Of a DNA stretch of 64,000 nt, positions 1 to 8,652 are shown one piece after another. A program made the translations under genes and the position numbers. Source of the DNA: JAGVSR01 sp033765145 (lineage in GTDB: Bacteria; Pseudomonadota; Alphaproteobacteria; Rhizobiales; Hyphomicrobiaceae); the NCBI GenBank assembly GCA_033765145.1, contig JANRIH010000034.1, positions 62,001-126,000 of the forward strand, given 5' to 3'. The number at the start of each line of letters is the position of its first letter. The stretch's first letter is position 1. The notes below the pieces were generated by a model that was given only the letters and a program-made list of their open reading frames with translations, was not told the DNA's origin and ran no database searches.

Positions 1-89
1 CCTCCATCGAACGAAGCTTCAGAGCTTCTCCGATTGGAGATAGGAGGACCGGCCTTACGGCCGCCTTTCGGTCGCCTTAAGACTTGTTA

Positions 90-1376
90 ATGTTGCGACG
101 GGGCCGGAGTGTCTGGAATTTCAAAGTGATCGAGCACATCGGACAACGAGCGGGTCTTTTTCGGTCGAAGCGTGCTCTGGCATCGCTTTCGACGGGTGGG
201 CTCGCAATCGCCTTGGCCACGGCCGGAACGGCGGCGGCGCTGCCCTTGGCTCCCGTTCGTCCGCCGGCGCCAGCCACGATCAACTCTGTCGTTCCGGTCG
301 CGGTCTTCGGCGCTGACGACCGTGTGCCGCTGCCCCGCCGCCTCAGCGACCTCGAATCTTCGATCGGGCTTCTCTACGAACCGAAAACCCGCTCCGTCTG
401 CACGGCATTCTGCGTCGCACCCAATGTCGTCGCGACGGCATCCCATTGTCTTTTTGGGACACGCGGGCATCGCGCGCCGTCGCTCGCCAGTATGACGTTC
501 CGTCCCGCGAGCCTGGCCAAGAAGCGCGGGGGGGTGAAGCTCGCGGGCGCCGACCGGGGCACGACACAACTGAACGTCCTCACGGGCTCGACGAACCTGA
601 GCGTCGCCCCGCCCATCGAAGCGACGCGGGACTGGGCCTTCGCGCGGCTCTCCCAACCTATCTGCAAAGGTGCCGAACTGAAGCTCGGCGCGCGGTCGGC
701 CGCCGCCTTGAGCCTCGCGGGTGCAGACCGGCCCGTATTCCAGATCGGCTTTCACCTCGACGTGGGCGACTGGCGTCCGATGCTGAGCCCGCCCTGCATC
801 GTGCGCCGGCCGACCGATCGGATCGACGGGCGGACGATCGCGGAAGATTTCGCGGATGCGCAGCACCTGTTGCTGCACACTTGCGATACCGGCGGCGCGT
901 CCTCCGGATCACCGCTCCTGGCCGACGGGCCGCAGGGTCTCGAAGTGGTCGGCATCAACGTCGGCACATATCTCCAGTCGCGCGTGCTGACCCAGGCCGG
1001 GGAAGTCGTGCACCGGTACCGCTCCGATACGGTCGCGAACACGGCCGTCAGCGTGACGGCGTTCCGTGAGCCGCTCCTGGCGTTCCGTTCCGCTGAACTC
1101 ATCGAAGTCCGCGCCGACCTCCGCCTCTTGCAGGAGAGTCTCGCGGCGTTGGGACACTATCGCGGCGACCTCGACGGCCGGTACGGACCGCAGCTCCGCC
1201 ATGCGATCGAAGCCTTCGAGCGTTCGGAACGCAGGCTCCCGACCGGAATCGCGAGCCGCTCCACGCTGGCGCGCATCCAGGCGCTTGCAGCCGAGCGCGC
1301 TTCGGCGTCGGCCGCCGCGAAGACCCCGCCAACGCTCTCGACGCTCGAGACAGGGAGTGTCGCGCCGCGACCGTGA
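90..1376 (+). CDS. Exported trypsin-like serine protease with C-terminal peptidoglycan-binding domain
   Basis: A 428-residue protein read from the ATG at 90; an in-frame TTG lies 6 bases upstream. A basic N-terminus and a hydrophobic stretch (about residues 29-52, ending AALPLAP) look like a signal peptide or anchor. The S1-like triad is visible: His119 in ATASHC, Asp181 in TRDWAF and Ser272 in GASSGSP, which resembles glutamyl endopeptidase-type serine sites more than the GDSGGP of classical trypsins. Residues about 340-395 form a PG_binding_1 repeat (LLQESLAALGHYRGDLDGRYG). I infer a periplasmic protease held at the cell wall. There is no PDZ domain, so it is not DegP. It converges on ccmH 36 bp away. 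The fold is clear; the substrate is unknown. Confidence 0.8.
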   Translation: MLRRGRSVWNFKVIEHIGQRAGLFRSKRALASLSTGGLAIALATAGTAAALPLAPVRPPAPATINSVVPVAVFGADDRVPLPRRLSDLESSIGLLYEPKTRSVCTAFCVAPNVVATASHCLFGTRGHRAPSLASMTFRPASLAKKRGGVKLAGADRGTTQLNVLTGSTNLSVAPPIEATRDWAFARLSQPICKGAELKLGARSAAALSLAGADRPVFQIGFHLDVGDWRPMLSPPCIVRRPTDRIDGRTIAEDFADAQHLLLHTCDTGGASSGSPLLADGPQGLEVVGINVGTYLQSRVLTQAGEVVHRYRSDTVANTAVSVTAFREPLLAFRSAELIEVRADLRLLQESLAALGHYRGDLDGRYGPQLRHAIEAFERSERRLPTGIASRSTLARIQALAAERASASAAAKTPPTLSTLETGSVAPRP

Positions 1377-1412
1377 CGATCGTTGGCGTCCGGCACGTTT
1401 CGCGAAATCAGA

Positions 1413-1925
1413 TCAGGCGTCTTTGTTCGGGCTGCCGAGAATGCGGTCGAGTTCCTTCGCTTCGGTCTCCGACAGCGGGGCCTCGCGTCCGCCTGAGGCC
1501 GATGCCGTGCGCTCAAAGAGGCGACGCGCTGCGATAACGCCGCCCGCCAAGATCAGCATCGGGGCCAGCCAGAGGATCAGCGTCTTGGCATTGAACGGCG
1601 GCTTCAGCAGCACGAAGTCCCCGTAACGATCAACGATGTAGGCGCGAACCTCTTCGTCCGTTTCACCCGCGACGAGCCGCTCGCGCACGAGAATGCGCAA
1701 GTCCTTGGCGAGCGGGGCGTCGCTATCGTCAATCGACTGGTTCTGGCAGACGAGGCAGCGCAGGTCCGCCGAGATTGCGCGCGCCCGCTTCTCGAGTGCG
1801 GCGTCCTTCAGGATCTCGTCGGGATAGACGGCGTTGGCCGGCAGCGCTGCCGCGTGCCATAGCGCGAAGGTGAGCGCCACCACGAAGACTGGCACGCAAG
1901 ACTTCCGTTTCAGGCGTCCGCGCAT
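1413..1925 (-). CDS. ccmH: Cytochrome c maturation protein CcmH (CycL)
   Basis: A 170-residue apocytochrome c thiol oxidoreductase of the system I c-type cytochrome maturation pathway, working at the periplasmic face to keep the CXXCH cysteines reduced for haem ligation. The sequence shows a signal/anchor segment (residues about 10-30), the diagnostic motif LRCLVCQNQS with Cys57 and Cys60, and a C-terminal membrane helix (LILWLAPMLILAGGVIAA). The ATG start lies 5 bp after the ccmF stop; a GTG that overlaps this stop is an alternative start. It is the last gene of ccmI-ccmE-ccmF-ccmH, the cycHJKL order known from rhizobia. The open frame continues upstream, but that part is a shadow of ccmF. 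Confidence 0.95.
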   Translation of the reverse strand: MRGRLKRKSCVPVFVVALTFALWHAAALPANAVYPDEILKDAALEKRARAISADLRCLVCQNQSIDDSDAPLAKDLRILVRERLVAGETDEEVRAYIVDRYGDFVLLKPPFNAKTLILWLAPMLILAGGVIAARRLFERTASASGGREAPLSETEAKELDRILGSPNKDA

Positions 1926-1930
1926 GATCC

Positions 1931-3910
1931 TCACTCCGCCGGAACCGCCGACGTTCCGCGCCGCGCGGGCCGGGGCGCGCCGACGCGGAGGCGGCGATCG
2001 GAGAGCGAGATCGCGCCGCCCACGAACATGATGACCGCGCCGATCCAGATGAGCCGCACCAATGGGTGGAAGTAAAAGCGCACCGCATAGCCGCCAGCGG
2101 GCTGCTTGTCGCCCAGGACCGCATAGAGATCGCCGCCGAGCGAGGGATAGATGCCCGCTTCCGACGTCGGCTGCGGGGGCGCATCGTAGAGCCGCTTCGA
2201 GGGATGCAGCGTCGAGACGAACGCGCCGCCCGTCGTGACTTCGAATGTGCCGACGTCCTCGGTATAGTTCGGCCCGCGCGCCTGCTCGACCCCCTTGAAG
2301 GTCAGCGTGTACCCGGCCACCGTCTCGGACTGGCCGATGGCGAGCGCCACGATCTTCTCGCTCTGGTAGGCGCTCGTCGCCACGATGCCGAGGATCGAAA
2401 CGCCGAGACCCATGTGCGCGAGGACGCCGCCGTAGGCCGACCGCGGGAGGCTCGTGATGCGTCGGACGAATTCGGGCCAGGGGACGTCGCGGAAGCGCGC
2501 GCGGTTCAGGATGTCGGTTGCGGCGCCGAGGATGACCCATACGCCGAGCGCGAAGCCGATCGGCGCGAGCCACGGTCCGCGCTGATAGTAAGCCGCGATG
2601 GCGATGCCCATCACGATCGAGACGATTGCGACAGCCATCAGCCGTTGCGAGACGCCCAAGAGATCACCACGCTTCCAGGCGAGCAAGGGTCCATAGGGCA
2701 GCGCCAGAAGAAGCGGGATCATCAGCGGCAGGAACGTCAGGTTGAAGTAGGGCGGGCCAACCGAGATCTTGTAGCCGAACGCTTCGGTCGCAAGTGGATA
2801 GAGCGTGCCGAAAAGGACCGTTGCGCAGGCGACCGTCAGCAGAACGTTGTTGAGGACGAGGCTGCCCTCGCGGCTTACGGGCGCGAAGATTCCGCCCTGG
2901 CGCAACTCGTTCGCCCGGAGTGCGAAGAGTGCCAGTGCGCCGCCGGTGAACACGAGTAGGATCGTCAGGACGACGATGCCGCGCTCGGGGTCGACGGCGA
3001 AGGCGTGCACGGACGTCAGGATGCCGGAGCGGACAAGGAACGTGCCCATCAAGGAGAGTGAGAAAGTCAGGATCGCGAGCAGGATCGTCCAGACTTTCAG
3101 CGCCTCGCGCTTTTCCATGACGAGTGCGGAATGCAAGAGGGCTGTTCCGAGTAGCCACGGCATGAACGAGGCGTTCTCGACCGGGTCCCAGAACCACCAC
3201 CCGCCCCAGCCGAGTTCGTAGTAGGCCCACCACGACCCCATGGCGATGCCGAGTGTCAGGCACATCCACGCGGCCAGCGTCCACGGTCTCACCCAGCGCG
3301 CCCACGCGGCGTCGATGCGGCCTTCGATCAGAGCGGCGACCGCGAACGAGAAAGCCATCGAGAAGCCGACATAGCCCGCATAGAGGAACGGCGGATGGAA
3401 GGCGAGTGCGGGGTCCTGAAGGATCGGGTTCAGGCCTTGGCCTTCGAGTGGCGCGGGGTCGAGGCGCTCGAAAGGGTTCGACGTGAACAGGATGAACAGC
3501 AGGAAGGCGACACTGATCGAGCCTTGCACGGACAGCACGTTCGCGCGGAGCGTCGGGGGCAGATTCGTCCCGAAGATGGCCACGGCCGAGCCGAAAAGTG
3601 CGAGGATCAGGACCCAGAGCACCATCGAGCCTTCATGGTTCCCCCATACGCCCGAGATCCGATAGAGGAGCGGCTTTTCAGAGTGCGAGTTGGCGACAAC
3701 GTTCGCGACCGAGAAGTCCGACACGATGTAAGCGTGCGTCAGCGCGGCGAAGGCGATCAGGATCAACACGAACTGGCTGACCGCCGCCGGTTCGCCGACG
3801 GCAGCGAGACGCGGGTCGCGCGTGTGTGCACCCCAGGCCGGAACCATCGTCTGCACGAGCGCGACGATCAGGGCCAGGACGAGCGCGAAGTGTCCGGTTT
3901 CGATGATCAT
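1931..3910 (-). CDS. ccmF: Haem lyase subunit CcmF (CycK)
   Basis: A 659-residue polytopic inner-membrane protein of the haem handling family, normal length for CcmF. It receives haem from CcmE and attaches it to apocytochrome c together with CcmH and CcmI. The tryptophan-rich WWD signature is present as GWGGWWFWDPVENASF (about residues 240-255), with many membrane helices before and after and a long periplasmic loop near the C-terminus. It lies 6 bp downstream of ccmE and 5 bp upstream of ccmH in one operon. Confidence 0.97.
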   Translation of the reverse strand: MIIETGHFALVLALIVALVQTMVPAWGAHTRDPRLAAVGEPAAVSQFVLILIAFAALTHAYIVSDFSVANVVANSHSEKPLLYRISGVWGNHEGSMVLWVLILALFGSAVAIFGTNLPPTLRANVLSVQGSISVAFLLFILFTSNPFERLDPAPLEGQGLNPILQDPALAFHPPFLYAGYVGFSMAFSFAVAALIEGRIDAAWARWVRPWTLAAWMCLTLGIAMGSWWAYYELGWGGWWFWDPVENASFMPWLLGTALLHSALVMEKREALKVWTILLAILTFSLSLMGTFLVRSGILTSVHAFAVDPERGIVVLTILLVFTGGALALFALRANELRQGGIFAPVSREGSLVLNNVLLTVACATVLFGTLYPLATEAFGYKISVGPPYFNLTFLPLMIPLLLALPYGPLLAWKRGDLLGVSQRLMAVAIVSIVMGIAIAAYYQRGPWLAPIGFALGVWVILGAATDILNRARFRDVPWPEFVRRITSLPRSAYGGVLAHMGLGVSILGIVATSAYQSEKIVALAIGQSETVAGYTLTFKGVEQARGPNYTEDVGTFEVTTGGAFVSTLHPSKRLYDAPPQPTSEAGIYPSLGGDLYAVLGDKQPAGGYAVRFYFHPLVRLIWIGAVIMFVGGAISLSDRRLRVGAPRPARRGTSAVPAE

Positions 3911-3916
3911 GTTCGG

Positions 3917-4426
3917 CTACGATCCGTTGGCCGGGTCTTGAGATCCGGAGGGTGGGGTTTCTGTCGGGGATGCGCCGTTGTCGTGCGTGGCACCGGCGCC
4001 AAGCTTCACGCCCTTCTCCTTGAGTGCCTTCGCGACCTCGGGGGGCATGTAGGTTTCATCGTGCTTGGCGAGGACGGTGTCGGCTACGAAAGTGCCGTCG
4101 GCGCCGAGCCGGCCTTCGGTCACGACCCCCTGCCCCTCGCGGAAGAGGTCTGGCAGGATGCCCTCATAGGTGACGCCAATCGTTTTCAGGGTATCGGTGA
4201 CGCCAAATGCGACCTTCGTTCCCTCGCCGCGCTTGACACTGCCTTCGGCGACGAGGCCGCCGAGGCGAATGCGCTGGCCGGGTTCGAGCTTGCGCTCCGA
4301 GATATCGCTCGGCGTGTGGAAGAAGACCACGCTGTCCTGCATGGCAAACAGTACGAGAATGACGGCAGCCGACAGGACGGCAACCGCCGTGCCAATCAGA
4401 ATTCCGCGTCGCTGCTTTCGCGTCAT
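3917..4426 (-). CDS. ccmE: Haem chaperone CcmE (CycJ)
   Basis: A 169-residue membrane-anchored periplasmic haem chaperone. One N-terminal transmembrane helix (about residues 9-28) is followed by an OB-fold domain. The covalent haem-binding histidine is His122 in LAKHDETYMPPE, with the axial ligand Tyr126 of the HxxxY motif. The C-terminal tail after residue about 140 is Gly/Pro/Thr-rich and probably disordered, as is usual in this family. It sits 11 bp after ccmI and 6 bp before ccmF. Confidence 0.97.
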   Translation of the reverse strand: MTRKQRRGILIGTAVAVLSAAVILVLFAMQDSVVFFHTPSDISERKLEPGQRIRLGGLVAEGSVKRGEGTKVAFGVTDTLKTIGVTYEGILPDLFREGQGVVTEGRLGADGTFVADTVLAKHDETYMPPEVAKALKEKGVKLGAGATHDNGASPTETPPSGSQDPANGS

Positions 4427-4437
4427 GTTCCCTGTCC

Positions 4438-5643
4438 TTACGGTCCGCCCGGCTTCGCGGATGAGGCTGCGTCGATACCGAGCGAGCGCGCGGCCTCTTC
4501 GATCCGCGCAAGCGCCGGCGCATCACCCGCGAGCCCCGCGCGCGCCTTGACGAGCGCGGCCAAGGCGGCGTCCTTGCGGCCCATGACTCCATAGGCATTC
4601 AAGAGCCTCAGCCAGCCTTCGACGTCACCGGGTTCCTTATCGAGCCGTGCAGCGAGGCGCGCGACCATGCTTTCGATGACCTTGGCCTGTTCGTCGGGTG
4701 GGAGTGCGGCGACCGCATCGGGCGAAAGGGGAGGCGCGGATGCGGCGCCATTCGCTCCGGGAGCGGCGGGCGCCGGAGGGCCCGCGTCCGGTGCGCCGGT
4801 AAGACGTGCCTCCACACTCGCGATGCGCGTCTCAACGGCGGTGCGCAGATTGCCCGGAGGGATGTCGTCGGTCAGGATGGCTTTGTAGCTGTCGCGAGCG
4901 CCCGCGAGGTCGCCTTCCTGTTCCTTGGCGAGCGCCAGCCATAGCTTCGCATCCGGCCGGCCCGGCTCGAGGGCGAGTATCTGCGCGGCGGCCTTGCGCG
5001 CATTCTCGGTTACGACGCCGTTGTTGGCGAGAATTTCGCTTTCCGCGAAGCCGGCAAGTCGCTTCGCGCTCTCACCCAACAGCCGATTGGCGTTGGCGTA
5101 TGCGACCGCGGCATCCTGATAGCGCCTCATGCCCTTGTAGATCGGCGCGATCACGTCCCAGCCACGACCGTCCTCGGGATGCGACTTCAGGCGTGCTTCG
5201 ACGTTCGCGATCATGTCGGAGATCGTCGGTCCGCCCGGGTTCGTGGCCCGTGCCGTGAGGGGCTGGTCGGGTAGTAAGGGCGCACCGACGGCAACATAGA
5301 GCATGACGGCGGCCAGGGGCACGCCTGTTGCGATCGCAGGAAGTGCCCACGCCCGCGCCGGGCCGTCGGCCGCAGCGCGTCCGGCGTCTTCGCCCCGGAT
5401 ATGCGATGCGCGGGCGAGGATGCGGCGAGAGACCTCGGCTTTCGCCGCTTCGGCCTCGGCGGCGTCGATCGCGCCGCGCTCGCGGTCGAGGTCGATCTCG
5501 GTCAGCTGGTCCCGATAGAGCGCCAAGTCGGCTGGCGCCGCGTCGAGCGCCGCGCGCGACGCGCCATGGAACGCGCGCCATGGACGAACGAGTGCCGCGA
5601 CGACGCCCGCCGTCAGAACTGCAAAAACGATCCAGAGCAGCAT
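4438..5643 (-). CDS. ccmI: Cytochrome c maturation protein CcmI (CycH)
   Basis: A 401-residue apocytochrome chaperone of the haem ligation complex. The start is the ATG opening MLLWIVFAVLTAG: this puts a membrane helix at residues 1-20, then the family signature YRDQLTEIDLDRERGAID, a second membrane helix (about 105-125) and a periplasmic TPR domain rich in Ala/Leu repeats to the C-terminus. The open frame extends about 50 codons further upstream, but that part lacks family character and covers the promoter region. First gene of the ccm operon. Confidence 0.93.
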   Translation of the reverse strand: MLLWIVFAVLTAGVVAALVRPWRAFHGASRAALDAAPADLALYRDQLTEIDLDRERGAIDAAEAEAAKAEVSRRILARASHIRGEDAGRAAADGPARAWALPAIATGVPLAAVMLYVAVGAPLLPDQPLTARATNPGGPTISDMIANVEARLKSHPEDGRGWDVIAPIYKGMRRYQDAAVAYANANRLLGESAKRLAGFAESEILANNGVVTENARKAAAQILALEPGRPDAKLWLALAKEQEGDLAGARDSYKAILTDDIPPGNLRTAVETRIASVEARLTGAPDAGPPAPAAPGANGAASAPPLSPDAVAALPPDEQAKVIESMVARLAARLDKEPGDVEGWLRLLNAYGVMGRKDAALAALVKARAGLAGDAPALARIEEAARSLGIDAASSAKPGGP

Positions 5644-5670
5644 CGCCAATCCCGGCTGACAAGTGGCCTT

Positions 5671-5699
5671 GCAATAGGTGTCCACACCTGGTGTGACAA
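5671..5699 (-). promoter_or_regulatory. Putative promoter of the ccmIEFH operon with overlapping inverted repeats
   Basis: On the minus strand there is a TTGTCA (-35 like) and a TATTGC (-10 like) separated by exactly 17 bases. The spacer holds two overlapping inverted repeats: CACACC-A-GGTGTG and GGTGT-GG-ACACC. It ends about 28 bases upstream of the chosen ccmI start. The hexamers match only partly, so this is a candidate. The symmetry suggests a repressor or activator site. Confidence 0.35.
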
Positions 5700-5750
5700 G
5701 TAGCGCGGACGGTCGGAGGCCCTTGTGTCGCGCCCGGTTATGATCCCCAA

Positions 5751-5786
5751 AAATGTTAACGCCAGGGCCCGCGTGGGCCCTGGCGT
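5751..5786 (-). terminator. Intrinsic terminator after the glycine-zipper lipoprotein gene
   Basis: On the minus strand GCCAGGGCCC, a 4-base loop ACGC and GGGCCCTGGC form a perfect 10-bp stem, extended by further pairs of GTTA with TGAC. A run of five T follows within a few bases. It lies about 50 bp beyond the stop codon at 5834. Confidence 0.8.
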
Positions 5787-5833
5787 CAAATCTCGTCATT
5801 CTGATCGGGATTCTGATCGGGCTGCGCCGATGG

Positions 5834-6307
5834 TCAGGTCACGTTGGTCCATGTCCCGTCAGGATTGCGGCAGGCGGTGCCGGTCAGGGTCTGCGGTCGG
5901 CCGTCGACATAGATCTTATGGCTATAGTCGCGGCAGTCATTCCCATTGCGCTTATAGGGCCGGCTCGGGACAACTTCGCCGTAGCGGCCGTTGTCGGGGT
6001 TCCGCCACTGCCGTGCGACGCCCGACTGACCACGCTCCAGAGCGTCGAACTCGGCCTGCTGCGCCAGCATCTTGTCCTGCTGATCCATGGATTTGCCGAT
6101 CTCGCTGCCGACGATGCCGCCGATCACGGCGCCGATCGCGGTTGCTGCGATTTTGCCGGTGCCCTTGCCGAACTGGTTGCCGATCACTCCGCCCGTGATG
6201 CCGCCCAGCACCAACCCCGCGTCGGCTTTAGACGGACCTTCGCCGTTGCTGCAGCCTGCCGCCGCGAGGGGCACCAGCATGATCGCCAGGAAGCGCCAGG
6301 AGCGCAT
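5834..6307 (-). CDS. Glycine-zipper outer-membrane lipoprotein (17 kDa surface antigen-like)
   Basis: A 157-residue lipoprotein. The start at 6307 is chosen because AGAGGA lies six to seven bases upstream; an in-frame ATG at 6322 has no such site. The signal peptide ends in the lipobox LAAAGC. A glycine-zipper hairpin follows (GLVLGGITGGVIGNQFG and AIGAVIGGIVGSEIG), the pattern of the rickettsial 17 kDa antigen/SlyB-like family. The C-terminal half has an RQWRNPDNGRYGEV repeat and two cysteines (NDCRDYS and TACRNPDG), probably forming a periplasmic disulfide. Monocistronic, with its own terminator. Confidence 0.85.
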   Translation of the reverse strand: MRSWRFLAIMLVPLAAAGCSNGEGPSKADAGLVLGGITGGVIGNQFGKGTGKIAATAIGAVIGGIVGSEIGKSMDQQDKMLAQQAEFDALERGQSGVARQWRNPDNGRYGEVVPSRPYKRNGNDCRDYSHKIYVDGRPQTLTGTACRNPDGTWTNVT

Positions 6308-6502
6308 GTCGTTCCTCTTCATCTCAGGGGATGGCCGGCAAACGCAAACCACGATGGAATCCGCTATCGCACAAAGTCCTGCATCCCGCCAAGTTGCCTT
6401 TTCACCACCGATTCGGGCAAAAGTTCGTCGCGAGGCGATGCCATGGGAACAGATTTTTGCAAGACAGCGAAAGGAGTTCCAGCGGAATGATCCGCGCAGA
6501 GC

Positions 6503-7876
6503 TCAGGCGGCGGGCAATTCGAGCCGCGCCAAGAGGCCGCCCTTCGGGCTCTCGGCCAGTTCGAAGTTCCCGCGATAGGACGTTACCAGATCGGTCACGA
6601 TCGAGAGCCCGAGGCCGGAGCCGGGTTTGGTCTCGTCGAGCCTCAATCCTCGCTTTCCGAGCTTCGCACGCTCGTCGGCCGACAAACCCGGGCCGTCGTC
6701 CTCGACTGTGACGACCATACGGCGCAGACGATCACGGTCGGGCGCGGGCGAGGCCGATACACTCACTTCGCTCGTGGCCCATTTGCAGCCGTTGTCGAGG
6801 AGATTGCCGAGCAGTTCCTCGAGATCCTGTTGCTCACCCTGGAACTTGAGACCGGGCGCGACGCTCGTCGTGATCGTGATACCGCGATCGCGGTGAATGC
6901 GTTCGAGCGCACGTTTCAGCGCCTCGACAACGGGCGCGACTTCCGTCACGCGGCCGATGACGCCGATGCGAGCTGCCATGCGCGCCCGGTCGAGGTAGGT
7001 GTTGATCTGATCGCGCATCAAGCGAGCCTGTTCCGCGACCTTCGCGCCAAATGGCGTGCGCTCCTCGTTCGCTTCGTTGGTGATGACAGCGAGGGGGGTC
7101 TTCAGGGCATGGGCGAGATTGCCGACCTGCGTGCGCGCGCGATCGACGATGTCCTGATTGGACTTGATGAGCGCGTTCAATTCGCGCTGCAGGGGCGCGA
7201 TCTCCTCGGGCAATTCGCCGTCGAGCGCCTCGGCTTTGCCCGAGCGGATGTCCGCTAGAGCATGTTCGATACTGCGCAGCGGCATCAAGCCGACCCGGAC
7301 CTGAAAGAGGGATGCCAGCACGAGGCCGATACCGGTGAGAGCCAGCGCGATCGTGAGGCGCGTCAGAAAATTCCGGTTCCGCGTCTCAAGCCAGGCGATG
7401 GGACCGGCGACGCTGACGGAATACTGCTTCGCACCGGCGTCCTTTCCAATAGCATCGATGACTTCGATGATCCGGATCGATTCCCCGACGGGACCCTTGG
7501 CGTTCAACCAGCGTTGACCCGCCTCGTCCGCAGGCATTTTCGCTTCGAATGGCGACTCGAGCCCCGCGCTTTCGAGCGACTTCGATTTCAGCGTCTGCGC
7601 CGCGTGCCCGAGCGGACTTATCTGCCAATACCAGCCGGAATGGGGGTCCTCGAACAGCGGCTCGAAGCGGTTGACGGGAATGACGGGCTCGATCGAGCCG
7701 GTATCGAGGGCGTCGAGCGCGATCGAATTCACGAGCTTCGCCAGACGGTCGTCGAAATTGGCGCGGACGTCCTCGCTGTAGAGGCGATAGATGATGAAGC
7801 CGGCGAGCGGGAGCACGACCAGCATCCAGGCGGCCGACGTCGCGAGCAGCCGAAAGGCGAGGGAATTAAGGTTCAT
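6503..7876 (-). CDS. feuQ: Sensor histidine kinase, FeuQ/PhoQ-like
   Basis: A 457-residue two-component sensor kinase. Membrane helices at about 10-30 and 172-192 enclose a periplasmic sensor domain of about 140 residues containing the PhoQ-like segment GWYWQISPLG. A HAMP-like linker, an H-box with His257 (NLAHALKTPL), an N-box (NLLDNGCKWA) and glycine boxes (DDGPGLS, GSGLGLSIV) follow. It overlaps the end of the regulator gene by 11 bp, so the two are translationally coupled. The name FeuQ rests on protein character and on nearness to ccmIEFH, as in rhizobia where cycHJKL and feuPQ are neighbours. The ligand cannot be read from sequence. Confidence 0.85.
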   Translation of the reverse strand: MNLNSLAFRLLATSAAWMLVVLPLAGFIIYRLYSEDVRANFDDRLAKLVNSIALDALDTGSIEPVIPVNRFEPLFEDPHSGWYWQISPLGHAAQTLKSKSLESAGLESPFEAKMPADEAGQRWLNAKGPVGESIRIIEVIDAIGKDAGAKQYSVSVAGPIAWLETRNRNFLTRLTIALALTGIGLVLASLFQVRVGLMPLRSIEHALADIRSGKAEALDGELPEEIAPLQRELNALIKSNQDIVDRARTQVGNLAHALKTPLAVITNEANEERTPFGAKVAEQARLMRDQINTYLDRARMAARIGVIGRVTEVAPVVEALKRALERIHRDRGITITTSVAPGLKFQGEQQDLEELLGNLLDNGCKWATSEVSVSASPAPDRDRLRRMVVTVEDDGPGLSADERAKLGKRGLRLDETKPGSGLGLSIVTDLVTSYRGNFELAESPKGGLLARLELPAA

Positions 7877-8537
7877 CGGCGCCGGCATTCAACCGGTAGC
7901 CGAGGCCGCGGACCGTTTCGATCACGTCGGCGGGGAGCTTCTTTCGTAGGCGGCCGATGAAGACCTCGATCGTGTTCGAGTCGCGGTCGAAGTCCTGGTC
8001 GTAGAGATGCTCGACGAGTTCGGTGCGCGAAACGACCTTACCTTTGTGGTGCATCATGTAGGCGAGCAGCCGGTACTCGTGCGACGTCAGCTTCACCTGC
8101 TGCCCGTCGCACGTCACGCGCGCGGACTTGGTGTCCAAGCGGACCGGTCCGCACTCGATCTCGCTCTTGGCGTGGCCGCTCGCGCGGCGGACCTGGGCAC
8201 GGACGCGCGCGAGCAATTCCTCCATGTGGAACGGCTTGGCGACATAGTCGTCGGCCCCCGCGTCGATCCCCGAGACCTTGTCGCTCCAGCGGTCGCGCGC
8301 GGTCAGGAGGATCACGGGCATCACACGCTCGCCCCGGCGCCATTCCTCGAGAACGGAGATGCCGTCCTTCTTGGGCAGACCGATGTCGAGGATCACGAGA
8401 TCATAGGGCTCTGTCTCACCGAGGTAGTGCCCCTCCTCGCCGTCGAATGCGGTATCGACAGCATAGCCCGCGTCGGTCAACGCGCGCACGAGCTGGCGGT
8501 TCAAGTCTTTGTCGTCTTCCACGACGAGGATGCGCAC
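7866..8537 (-). CDS. feuP: OmpR-family response regulator, FeuP-like
   Basis: A 223-residue response regulator read from a GTG with AGGAAGAG about 5-8 bases upstream, which gives the family's standard length. The receiver domain shows the acidic pair Glu7/Asp8-Asp9, the phosphoacceptor Asp51 (LVILDIGLP) and Lys near 101 (YVAKPF). The C-terminal winged helix ends IETVRGLGYRL. In rhizobia FeuP controls envelope and cyclic-glucan export functions; whether it does so here is unknown. The gene begins 115 bp after the end of the GTA lysis gene with no clear terminator between. A TATACT at 8603-8608 on the minus strand could be its -10 element. Confidence 0.87.
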   Translation of the reverse strand: MRILVVEDDKDLNRQLVRALTDAGYAVDTAFDGEEGHYLGETEPYDLVILDIGLPKKDGISVLEEWRRGERVMPVILLTARDRWSDKVSGIDAGADDYVAKPFHMEELLARVRAQVRRASGHAKSEIECGPVRLDTKSARVTCDGQQVKLTSHEYRLLAYMMHHKGKVVSRTELVEHLYDQDFDRDSNTIEVFIGRLRKKLPADVIETVRGLGYRLNAGADEP

Positions 8538-8652
8538 GCGGTCTCTTCCTGGCTCGGCTCCGTCGCGGCGCCCAAGTTGTAGCGCCGCGATCTTCACCGC
8601 CAAGTATACCGTCGATTTGGGCGCTTCCTAGCCCCGGCTGTCGCAGTGCTGT

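Noticed and set aside
77..90. TTAA-N6-TTAA resembling a CtrA box at the first gene
   Set aside because: The spacer is six bases rather than seven, and the site overlaps the likely start codon.
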